From the NCBI GenBank assembly GCA_025930955.1, contig JAICNY010000004.1:1-38392 (forward strand): a stretch of 38,392 nucleotides of DNA, given 5' to 3'. The position numbers were made by a program, and so were the translations under genes. Of this stretch, positions 14,482 through 20,842 are shown one piece after another. The notes beneath the pieces were generated by a model. The model searched no databases, was not told the DNA's origin, and was given only the letters and a program-made list of their open reading frames with translations. The DNA comes from Thermoleophilia bacterium. GTDB taxonomy: Bacteria > Actinomycetota > Thermoleophilia > Gaiellales > Gaiellaceae. How positions within the stretch are numbered: the first letter of the stretch is position 1; each line of letters opens with the position of its first letter.

Positions 14482-15399
14482 CTAGGCGTCCTGCGGCGGC
14501 CGCAGCACGACCGCGAGGGCGACCACGCCCGTCCAGACGAGCGTCGCGAGCGTGACGTGGCCGAGCACGAGCTCCCACGGGAGCTGGTTCCGCCACTGCA
14601 CCTCGCCGACGACCATCTGGACGAGGAGCAGCGCGAGCACGCCGCCGGCGAGGAGCGCCGTCCCGCGCGCGCGGTCGCGGAACCGCTGGAGGGCGGCGAC
14701 GAGCGCGAGAAACGCGATTCCGAAGACGGCGCTCACCCGGACGTGCACCCACATCGCGTTCTCGAGGTCGCCGAGCCGCTCGATGTCCTCCCCGCCCGAG
14801 TGGGGCCCGGCGGCGGTGACGAACGCCCCGGTCACGACGAGCACGGCGGCGAGCGGGAGCAGCGCGAGCGCGAGCGGTCCCAGCCAGCCGGGGAGCGCGA
14901 GCGCCGGGGACGGGCGCGGCCGGTTGAGCCGCTCCGCGCCCACGACGACGACGACCGCGACGCCGATCGAGACGAGCGAGAGGAGGAAGTGCCCCATCAC
15001 GATCAGCGGGTGGAGCTCGAAGAGCACCGTCACCCCGCCGAGGATCCCCTGCGCGAGGACGAGGAGGGGCAGCCCGAGCGTCCAGAGGAGCAGCCGGCGC
15101 GGCACGCGCGCCCGCCAGGCGACGAGCGCCGCGAGAAGCGTCGTGAGCCCGACGACGAACCCGACCACGCGGTTCCCGAACTCGATCAGCGCGTGGTAGC
15201 TCTGCGCGGGCAGGAACGTGTCGCCGCAGCGCGGCCAGTTCTCGCAGCCGAGCCCCGAGCCGGTCAGACGGACGGTCGCGCCGCTCACCGTCACGGCGAA
15301 GAGCGCGACGAGCGCGAGCCACGCGGCCCAGCGGAAGGCGCGCGCGTCGAAGGCGAGCCGCGGCAGCCCGCGGCGCCGCTCGGCGGCCGCCTCCGTCAC
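14482..15399 (-). CDS. ctaA: Haem A synthase (CtaA/Cox15)
   Basis: A 305-residue membrane protein with eight predicted helices that converts haem O to haem A for aa3-type cytochrome oxidase. Family signs: 'VTVSGATVRLTGSGLGCENWPRCGD' with the Cys pair of the first external loop (Cys-x5-Cys), a second-half 'LVVTGAFVTAAGPHSGG', and His in 'ELHPLIVMGHFLLS', 'WVHVRVSA' and 'LVLGHVTLATL'. The first-helix EXXHR motif reads EFGNR here (Asn for His), which I believe other actinobacterial homologues also show. GTG at 15399 overlaps the selD stop (GTGA). Confidence 0.9.
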   Translation of the reverse strand: MTEAAAERRRGLPRLAFDARAFRWAAWLALVALFAVTVSGATVRLTGSGLGCENWPRCGDTFLPAQSYHALIEFGNRVVGFVVGLTTLLAALVAWRARVPRRLLLWTLGLPLLVLAQGILGGVTVLFELHPLIVMGHFLLSLVSIGVAVVVVVGAERLNRPRPSPALALPGWLGPLALALLPLAAVLVVTGAFVTAAGPHSGGEDIERLGDLENAMWVHVRVSAVFGIAFLALVAALQRFRDRARGTALLAGGVLALLLVQMVVGEVQWRNQLPWELVLGHVTLATLVWTGVVALAVVLRPPQDA

Positions 15400-16424
15400 C
15401 GGACGGCGACCCCGCTTCCCTCCTCGACGCGGCCGAGACGGGCGAGGAAGAGCCCGCGCGCGGCGAACTCGGCTGCGAGGAGGGCGCCCCGCTCGGCCGG
15501 GAGGGAGACGAGCAGCCCGCCGGACGTCTGCGGGTCGTAGCCGAGCGCCGCGAGCGGCTCCGGAAGCCCGTCGAGGTCGAGCGTCGGGCCGGCGTAGTCC
15601 CGGTTCCGGCCGTCGCCGCCCGTCCGCACGCCGGCCTCCGCCGCATCTGCGGCGCCCGGGAGCGCCGGGAGGGCGCCGGCGTCGAGGACTAGCCGGACGC
15701 CGCTCCGCTCCGCCATCTCGTGCGCGTGCCCGAAGAGGCCGAAGCCCGTCACGTCGGTGACCGCATGCGGCTCGAACGGGCGCAGCGCGTCCGCGGCCGC
15801 CGCGTTCAGCTCGGTCATGGAGGCGGTCGCGGCGTCGTGTGCGTCGTCCCCGACCATGCCCTTGCGCGCGGCCGTGAGCACGAGCCCCGTGCCGAGCGGC
15901 TTGGTCAGGAAGAGCGCGTCGCCGGGACGGGCGCCGTCCTTGCGCCAGAGCGCGCCCGGGTGGACGGTGCCGACGACCGCGAGCCCGTACTTCGGCTCGT
16001 CGTCGCGGATCGTGTGCCCGCCGGCGAGGAGCGCGCCCGCCTCCTCCGTCTTCGCCGACGCGGCGTCGAGGATGGCGCGGACGGTCTCGATCGGCAGCTC
16101 CTCGGGGAACGCCGCGACGGAGAGGGCCACGAGGGGACGCCCGCCCATGGCGAAGACGTCGTTCAGCGCGTTCGCGGCGGCGATCGCCCCGTAGAGCGCA
16201 GGGTCGTCGAGCATCGGCGGGAAGAAGTCGATCGTGAACACGAGCGCGCGCTCGTCGTCGAGCCGGTAGACCGCCGCGTCGTCGGCCGGGTCGAGGCCGA
16301 CCAGCAGGTCGTCCGCCTCGGCAGGCACGAAGCCGGCGAGGAGCTCGCGGAGCCGCGCGGCCGGGTACTTCGCGGCGCACCCGCCGCCTGCCTCGAGGCC
16401 CCTCAGGCGCGTGGCGCTCTCCAC
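15396..16424 (-). CDS. selD: Selenophosphate synthase (SelD)
   Basis: A 342-residue enzyme making selenophosphate from selenide and ATP, the selenium donor for selenocysteine or selenouridine. The glycine-rich N-terminus 'GGGCAAK' places catalytic Cys16 and Lys19; it is the Cys form, not selenocysteine. 'LVGLDPADDAAVYRL', 'TIDFFPPMLDDP', 'ANALNDVFAMGG', 'AGGHTIRDDEPKYGLAVVG' and 'DVTGFGLFGHAHEM' follow as in the family. GTG at 16424 has TACGCT 7 nt upstream (16432-16437), a leaderless promoter. No selA, selB, selC or mnmH is visible in the window. Confidence 0.93.
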   Translation of the reverse strand: MESATRLRGLEAGGGCAAKYPAARLRELLAGFVPAEADDLLVGLDPADDAAVYRLDDERALVFTIDFFPPMLDDPALYGAIAAANALNDVFAMGGRPLVALSVAAFPEELPIETVRAILDAASAKTEEAGALLAGGHTIRDDEPKYGLAVVGTVHPGALWRKDGARPGDALFLTKPLGTGLVLTAARKGMVGDDAHDAATASMTELNAAAADALRPFEPHAVTDVTGFGLFGHAHEMAERSGVRLVLDAGALPALPGAADAAEAGVRTGGDGRNRDYAGPTLDLDGLPEPLAALGYDPQTSGGLLVSLPAERGALLAAEFAARGLFLARLGRVEEGSGVAVR

Positions 16425-16431
16425 GCGGCTG

Positions 16432-16437
16432 AGCGTA
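16432..16437 (-). promoter_or_regulatory. -10 box (TACGCT) of selD operon
   Basis: TACGCT on the minus strand, 7 nt from the GTG at 16424. It fits the window's leaderless TANNNT pattern and decides the GTG start. Confidence 0.5.
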
Positions 16438-16465
16438 CCAGCGTCCCGGCGGGCCACCCGACGCG

Positions 16466-16471
16466 TACGAT
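16466..16471 (+). promoter_or_regulatory. -10 box (TACGAT) of the DDAH-like gene
   Basis: TACGAT, 6 nt before the ATG at 16478, gives a leaderless transcript. It is divergent from the selD promoter about 30 bp away. Confidence 0.5.
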
Positions 16472-16477
16472 CGCGCC

Positions 16478-17362
16478 ATGACGACGCTCGAGCCCGCCGA
16501 CCGCGTCGCTCTCGGGTACGGGTGCCAGAGCATGACGGCGCCGCTCCGGCGCGTGCTCGTGCGCCCGCCGACGGCCGAGGGCTGTGCAGCCTGGGAGTCG
16601 TTCGCCTGGCGCTCGGAGCCCGATACGGCGAAGATCGTCGAGGAGCACGAGGCCTTCCGAACGCTCCTCGCCGAGGCGGGCGCCGAGGTGATCGTGGCCG
16701 GGACTCCACTCGGCGCCGCGACCGACGCGATCTACACGTACGACCCGGTGCTCGTCACGGACGAGGGCGCGCTCCTCCTCCGGCCCGGCAAGCCCGGGCG
16801 CCGGGTCGAGATCGACGCGATGGCCGCCGACCTCGTCGAGGCGGGCGTCCCGATCCGGGGTCGGCTCGAGGCGCCGGCGACCGCCGAGGGCGGCGACACC
16901 GTCTGGCTCGACGAGCGGACGCTCCTCGTCGGCCGCGGCTACCGCACGAACGACGCCGGCGTCGAGCAGCTTGCCGAGCTCCTCCCGGACGTCGACGTGA
17001 TCGCGTTCGACCTGCCGCACCTCAACGGGCCCGGCGAGGTGCTCCACCTCATGTCGCTCGTCTCGCCACTCGACACGGAGCTCGCGCTCGTGTACCTCCC
17101 GTACATGCCGGTGCGGCTCGTGGAACTGCTCCAGGAGCGCGGCATCGCGCTGGTCGAGGTGCCCGACGAGGAGTTCTGGTCGATGGGCCCGAACGTTCTC
17201 GCCCTCGCACCCCGGGTCGCACTCGCCCTGGAGGGGAACCCGGAGACGCGCCGCCGCATGGAGGCGGCCGGCGTGGACGTCAGGGTCTACTCGGGCGACG
17301 AGCTCTCGAAGAAGGGCGACGGCGGGCCGACGTGCCTCACGCGCCCGATCCTCCGCGCGTAG
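16478..17362 (+). CDS. Dimethylargininase/amidinotransferase-family hydrolase
   Basis: A 294-residue protein of the arginine deiminase/DDAH (beta-beta-alpha-beta propeller) superfamily, which hydrolyses or transfers amidino groups of modified arginines. The catalytic set is visible: 'TAEGGDTVWLD' (Glu/Asp), the His of 'GEVLHLMSLVSPLD' and Cys286 in 'GGPTCLTRP' near the C-terminus. The N-terminal half contains 'TDAIYTYDPVLVTDEGALLLRPGKPGR', typical of DDAH-like enzymes. The ATG at 16478 is leaderless. It converges with the rhodanese gene after a 10-nt gap. Arginine-derived substrate is likely; exact substrate unknown. Confidence 0.88.
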   Translation: MTTLEPADRVALGYGCQSMTAPLRRVLVRPPTAEGCAAWESFAWRSEPDTAKIVEEHEAFRTLLAEAGAEVIVAGTPLGAATDAIYTYDPVLVTDEGALLLRPGKPGRRVEIDAMAADLVEAGVPIRGRLEAPATAEGGDTVWLDERTLLVGRGYRTNDAGVEQLAELLPDVDVIAFDLPHLNGPGEVLHLMSLVSPLDTELALVYLPYMPVRLVELLQERGIALVEVPDEEFWSMGPNVLALAPRVALALEGNPETRRRMEAAGVDVRVYSGDELSKKGDGGPTCLTRPILRA

Positions 17363-17372
17363 CGGCGGCCGC

Positions 17373-18230
17373 CTAGCCGGCGCCCTTCTCGATCGGGACG
17401 TCGACGAGGTTGCCCCACTCGGTCCACGATCCGTCGTAGTTGCGCACCTTCTCGAAGCCGAGCAACTCGTGGAGGACGAACCACGTGTGCGCCGAGCGCT
17501 CGCCGATCCGGCAGTAGGCCGTGACCTCCTTGTCGGCGGTCACGCCCTTGCCGGCGTAGAGGTCGCGAAGCTCCTCGGCCGGACGGAACGTCCCGTCGTC
17601 GGCGACCGCGCTCGCCCACGGGATCGACGCGGCGGTCGGGATGTGGCCTGCGCGCTGGGCGCCCTCCTGCTCGTAGCCCGGCGGCGCGACGAGCTCGCCC
17701 GCGTACTCACCCGGCGAGCGGACGTCGACGAGCGCGCGGTCCCCGGCGCCGATCCACTCGCGCACCTGATCGCGGTACGCCCGGATCGACTCGTCGCGCT
17801 CCCCCGCGTGGTACTCGACGGCCTTGGGGCTCGGCGAGTCCGTCGTCAGCTCCCGCCCTTCGTCGATCCACTTCTGGCGCCCGCCGTCGAGGATCCGGAC
17901 GTCCCCGTGCCCGTAAACCTTGAGGTACCAGTACGCGTACGCGGCGAACCAGTTGTTCTTGTCCCCGTAGAGGACGACGGTCGTGTCCGACCCGACGCCG
18001 CGCGAGCCGAGCAGCCGCTCGAAGTCCTCCCGCCCGACCAGGTCGCGCTCGACCGGATCCTGAAGGTCCTCCTGCCAGTGGAGCTTCACCGCCCCGGGGA
18101 TGTGACCCTCGTCGTAGAGCTCGGGCGACTCGTCAACCTCCGCGACGACGACGCCGTCGTCCCCGAGATGCTCGGCGAGCCAGTCCGTGTCGACGAGGAC
18201 GGGCTTCGCGTATGCGTCGATCTTGCCCAT
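17373..18230 (-). CDS. Thiosulfate sulfurtransferase (tandem rhodanese)
   Basis: A 285-residue protein with two rhodanese domains. The N-terminal inactive domain (about 10-135) includes '[23 protein letters not shown]', and the C-terminal domain carries the active-site loop '[11 protein letters not shown]' with Cys240, the form common in actinobacterial CysA/SseA-like sulfurtransferases. It moves sulfane sulfur from thiosulfate or a similar donor to cyanide or thiol acceptors. The ATG at 18230 directly precedes the conserved '[14 protein letters not shown]'. A TTTAAAC AT-rich patch 10-12 nt upstream could be its -10. Confidence 0.92.
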   Translation of the reverse strand: MGKIDAYAKPVLVDTDWLAEHLGDDGVVVAEVDESPELYDEGHIPGAVKLHWQEDLQDPVERDLVGREDFERLLGSRGVGSDTTVVLYGDKNNWFAAYAYWYLKVYGHGDVRILDGGRQKWIDEGRELTTDSPSPKAVEYHAGERDESIRAYRDQVREWIGAGDRALVDVRSPGEYAGELVAPPGYEQEGAQRAGHIPTAASIPWASAVADDGTFRPAEELRDLYAGKGVTADKEVTAYCRIGERSAHTWFVLHELLGFEKVRNYDGSWTEWGNLVDVPIEKGAG

Positions 18231-18300
18231 GCGCCCCGGCAGTTTAAACGCGTCCGGCGCCCGCGCGGCAGATCGACCGCAGCGGACGCCGGGGAGAGCG

Positions 18301-18321
18301 TGCCGGAGGGGATGTCCGGCA
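18301..18321 (-). terminator. Hairpin TGCCGGA/TCCGGCA after the small ORFs
   Basis: 7-bp arms at 18301-18307 and 18315-18321 with a 7-nt loop, 18 nt beyond the stop of the 39-codon ORF on the minus strand. It is a plausible end for the regulator 2 - peptide transcript before the rhodanese promoter. Confidence 0.45.
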
Positions 18322-18339
18322 GGCGCGAACGCGACGGGG

Positions 18340-18459
18340 CTAGAAGAGCTGCGCTGCGATCAGGACGCCGACGGCGGCCCAGACGGCTGCGAGCGGTGCT
18401 AGAACCGGCGCGAGGGGGCGGAGAGAAGGACGGTTGTCGAGCGGCGGATGACTTCGCAC
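18340..18459 (-). CDS. Possible small single-span membrane protein, 39 aa
   Basis: GTG at 18459 would encode [18 protein letters not shown] followed by a hydrophobic span of about 20 residues ending AAQLF and a TAG stop. The hydrophobic segment is convincing, but there is no Shine-Dalgarno and the wobble GC is lower than in neighbouring genes. The frame is the same as that of the 33-aa peptide upstream, separated by its TAA and 48 nt, so it could also be a degraded extension. A hairpin follows at 18301-18321. Unrecognised; weak call. Confidence 0.3.
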   Translation of the reverse strand: MRSHPPLDNRPSLRPLAPVLAPLAAVWAAVGVLIAAQLF

Positions 18460-18507
18460 GGCGGGTGACAGATTCGCCGCCAGAGCCTCGCGTCCTTCCC
18501 GCGCGCG

Positions 18508-18609
18508 TTACCCGCCGCGCCGGAACCCCGGGAAGGCCATCCAGGCCTCGCCCACGAACAGCGCCACCGGTACGAGCGCCGTAACCAACATGATCAAACG
18601 ACCCCTCAT
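18508..18609 (-). CDS. Candidate secreted signalling-peptide precursor, 33 aa
   Basis: This ORF is below the track's size limit. ATG at 18609 is preceded by an ideal Shine-Dalgarno (AAAGGAGG, 7 nt spacing) and lies only 15 nt after the stop of the XRE-TPR regulator. The product MRGRLIMLVTALVPVALFVGEA plus WMAFPGFRRGG has a basic start and a hydrophobic core. A small-residue cleavage site (GEA) would release an 11-residue aromatic/basic tail. The position, directly downstream and co-oriented with an HTH-TPR gene, copies PlcR-PapR and Rap-Phr arrangements. Its N-terminus resembles the other regulator-linked peptide at 9438-9524. It may instead be a small membrane protein. Wobble positions are mostly G/C, as expected for a coding sequence here. 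Confidence 0.68.
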   Translation of the reverse strand: MRGRLIMLVTALVPVALFVGEAWMAFPGFRRGG

Positions 18610-18624
18610 GCGTTCACCTCCTTT

Positions 18625-19974
18625 CTAGAAGTGGAAGTCCTGGAGCGCCTCGGCCGCGCGCCGGTAGAGATCGGCGGCGCTGCGGTCGTCGCCGCGCTTC
18701 GCCGCGAGGTCGCCCTGCGCGATCCAGGCGGCGGCCCGATGGCTGGCCGAGGAGAGCTGGTCGAAGTTCGCCTCTGCGCGGCGGAACCACTCCTCCGCCT
18801 CGTCGAGCCGGCCCCGCTCCAGGAGCGAGCGGCCGAGCACGAGCTGGACGTTGCCGATCTCGTCCTGCAGGTCGTCCTCGCGCCCCTTGAGGAGCTCGAG
18901 CGCGTGGCGCGCCTGCTCGTCCGCGAGCTCGAGCTCGCCGGTGCGGAGATGCACCTGCGCGAGCGACGAGACGGCATAGCCGGCCTCCATGTCGCTGCCC
19001 ACTTCGAGCGCGACGCGGAACGCGTCCTTCAGGTACGCCTTGGCCTCCTCCGGCTTGCCGAGGAGGAAGTTGAGACCGCCGAGGTTGTTCAGGAGCGCAC
19101 CGACGTTCGCCTGGTGCGCGATCTCCTCGTAGAGGCCCTTCGCCTGCTCCGCGTGCGTGCGCGCGAGGACCCACCGGCCCTGGCGCTCGGCCACGAGCGA
19201 CGCCTGGAAGTGCGCCTGCGCAAGGGCGTAGCGGTCGTCGATCCCGCGGGCGAGCTCGAGCGCGCGCTCGACGTCCTCCCGCGCCGCCTCCCAGTCGCGC
19301 TGCCGCTGGTAGCAGCGGGAACGCCACTCGAGGGCGAGCGCGCGGAGCCGGTCGCTCGGCAGCTCGGAGCGGTCGGCCAGCTCGATCGCCTGGGTGAGGA
19401 GACTGACCGCGGTCGCGATCGAGGAAAGGTTGTAGCGGCATGCGCCGAGCCGGAAGAGCACGTCGGCGCGGTCGACGTCCGTGAAGCTCGGCTCCTCGGT
19501 CAGGACGCGGGCCCGCTCGAGCAGGCGTGCGGCGTCCTTGACGTCGCCGATGTACATGCGCGCCCAGGCCTCGGCCGTGAGCGCGCGAAGCTCGAGATCG
19601 GGCGCCGAGACCTTCGTGAGCGCCTCCGCGATCCCATCGAGGATCGGAAGCGTGCCCTCGTAGTCGTGCGCCTCGAGCGTCGCCTCGGCGCGGGCGATCA
19701 CGCTCTCGACGCGCTCGCGCTCGCCGGAGGAGACCCCGTGGAGCAGGAAGCCGGCGTCGACGCCGAGCCGCTCCGCGAGCCAGGCGATCGTCTCGTCGGT
19801 CGGGCGCGTCTTGCCGCGCTCGATCTGGCTCACGTACTCCTTCGAAAACCGCTCGCCGGCGAGATCCGTCTGCGTGAGCCCTGCGTTGATGCGGAGCTGG
19901 CGCACGCGCTCGCCGAGGCTCGGCCGTGCGGTCGAGCCGGCGCGGGTCTTGAGCAGGAGCGGCGAGTCGGTCAT
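18625..19974 (-). CDS. XRE-family HTH regulator with TPR array (second copy, RRNPP-like)
   Basis: The protein has 449 residues. An N-terminal XRE helix-turn-helix (about 20-75: 'LGERVRQLRINAGLTQTDLAGERFSKEYVSQIERGKTRPTDETIAWLAERLGV') is followed by about 370 residues of helical repeats, such as 'LFRLGACRYNLSSIATAVSLLTQAIEL', 'LNNLGGLNFLLGKPEEAKAYLKDAF' and 'AWIAQGDLAAKRGDDRSAADLYRRAAEAL'. It has the same plan as the regulator at 9620 but divergent sequence, so the two are probably paralogues. Promoter TTGTGA-16-TATAGT lies just upstream. A peptide ORF with a perfect Shine-Dalgarno follows after 15 nt. DNA targets unknown. Confidence 0.88.
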   Translation of the reverse strand: MTDSPLLLKTRAGSTARPSLGERVRQLRINAGLTQTDLAGERFSKEYVSQIERGKTRPTDETIAWLAERLGVDAGFLLHGVSSGERERVESVIARAEATLEAHDYEGTLPILDGIAEALTKVSAPDLELRALTAEAWARMYIGDVKDAARLLERARVLTEEPSFTDVDRADVLFRLGACRYNLSSIATAVSLLTQAIELADRSELPSDRLRALALEWRSRCYQRQRDWEAAREDVERALELARGIDDRYALAQAHFQASLVAERQGRWVLARTHAEQAKGLYEEIAHQANVGALLNNLGGLNFLLGKPEEAKAYLKDAFRVALEVGSDMEAGYAVSSLAQVHLRTGELELADEQARHALELLKGREDDLQDEIGNVQLVLGRSLLERGRLDEAEEWFRRAEANFDQLSSASHRAAAWIAQGDLAAKRGDDRSAADLYRRAAEALQDFHF

Positions 19975-19988
19975 CGGAGCCTAGGTGA

Positions 19989-20016
19989 ACTATAGGGGCG
20001 GAAATCTGCTTCACAA
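19989..20016 (-). promoter_or_regulatory. Promoter of regulator 2 (TTGTGA-16-TATAGT)
   Basis: On the minus strand TTGTGA (plus 20011-20016) and TATAGT (plus 19989-19994) are 16 bp apart. The expected start gives a leader of only a few nucleotides before the ATG at 19974. Confidence 0.55.
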
Positions 20017-20022
20017 CCCCAC

Positions 20023-20050
20023 TTGACTTTTTCGGCCGTGTGCCTATAGT
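20023..20050 (+). promoter_or_regulatory. Orphan plus-strand promoter (TTGACT-16-TATAGT)
   Basis: TTGACT at 20023-20028 and TATAGT at 20045-20050 make the best -35/-10 pair in the window. It faces away from the regulator 2 gene and toward a region with no plus-strand gene. It could drive a small non-coding RNA. Confidence 0.5.
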
Positions 20051-20056
20051 CCGAGT

Positions 20057-20175
20057 TGCTCGCTCCTCGCCACACGCCAGGCAGGTGCGGGCGGCGCGCC
20101 AGAGAGATAGGCGACAAGACGCCCGGAGGCTGGGTGGGCCGCAGACCCGAAGCCTTCGGGCCGTCGCCTTTAAAG
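20057..20175 (+). ncRNA. Possible structured small RNA downstream of the orphan promoter
   Basis: The segment folds on paper into a 7-bp outer stem AGGCGAC/GTCGCCT (20109-20115 and 20163-20169) enclosing CCCGAA-gcc-TTCGGG (20146-20160). It is followed by CTTTAAAG. It contains no convincing ORF and matches no RNA family I recognise. Alternatively, read on the minus strand, the hairpins could terminate the MFS-TetR operon, which ends at 20243. The exact ends are guesses. Confidence 0.3.
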
Positions 20176-20242
20176 ACCTCGAGAGGATGCGGCATACCTC
20201 CACCGTCGCCCATCCGGCTCGCCGCGTGAATCCCTCGTTGGG

Positions 20243-20842
20243 TTAGTCGCGACCTGTGAGCCAGCGGCGGCGCGCCGCAACGATCGCCGGGAAGTCGTCG
20301 TCGACGAGGCCGCCGAGGCGCAGGCTCGCCATCCGGAGCAGGCCGAGGGAGACGAAGAGCCACGCCTCGGCGCGCGGGTCGCGGTCGGCGAGGAAGCCGC
20401 CCTCCTGCTGGCCCCGCTCGATGACGGAGGCGACGTAGGCGTGCACCTCGTGGACGTGGTCGCGCATGTAGCGCTGGATCTCCTCGTCCTCACCCGCCTC
20501 GGCGAGCGCCTGCACCCAGAGCGCGGAGATGACCGGCTCGTCGCGCTCGGCCTCGAAGAACGTGTGGCCGAGGACACGGAGCCACGCGGCGGGGTCCGGC
20601 TCGGCGGCGATCGCCTCGTCCCAGCGCGCCTTGAGCGCCTGCCAGATCTCGTCCAGGCAGGCGAGGTAGAGGTGGCGCTTCGACTCGAAGTGGCGGTAGA
20701 GGATCGGCTCCGTCACGCCGGCGGAGCGGGCGAGCTCGGCGGTCGTCGTCCCGCGGTAGCTGCCCTGCGAAAAGACCTTGCAGGCGCACTCGAGGACGTG
20801 CGCCCGGCGTTCGCGGGCAGGCAGACGCTGTCCCGGGCTCAC
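20243..20842 (-). CDS. TetR-family transcriptional regulator
   Basis: A 199-residue TetR repressor. The N-terminal HTH 'RAHVLECACKVFSQGSYRGTTTAELARSAGVTEPILYRHFESKRHLYLACLDEIW' is canonical, followed by an all-helical ligand-binding domain containing 'AWLRVLGHTFFEAERDEPVISALWVQAL'. GTG at 20842 overlaps the MFS stop codon (GTGA), so exporter and repressor are translationally coupled. It is most likely the local repressor of the drug-exporter operon, binding an exported compound. Ligand unknown. Confidence 0.93.
   Translation of the reverse strand: MSPGQRLPARERRAHVLECACKVFSQGSYRGTTTAELARSAGVTEPILYRHFESKRHLYLACLDEIWQALKARWDEAIAAEPDPAAWLRVLGHTFFEAERDEPVISALWVQALAEAGEDEEIQRYMRDHVHEVHAYVASVIERGQQEGGFLADRDPRAEAWLFVSLGLLRMASLRLGGLVDDDFPAIVAARRRWLTGRD

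Noticed and set aside
9563-15646. 2027-codon minus-strand ORF and 1821-codon plus ORF (10075-15540)
   Set aside because: Both are shadows in a GC-rich region, antisense or out of frame to the regulator, helicase, PAC2, ctaA and selD genes. They have Arg/Gly/Pro-rich composition with no domain.
18508-18609. Toxin of a type I toxin-antitoxin system
   Set aside because: Considered because of the short hydrophobic product. There is no antisense promoter over the ORF, and the co-directional coupling to an HTH-TPR gene fits a peptide-receptor pair better, though not conclusively.
20057-20175. SRP RNA, tmRNA or RNase P RNA
   Set aside because: None of the conserved landmark sequences of these RNAs is present; kept only as a possible unclassified small RNA.
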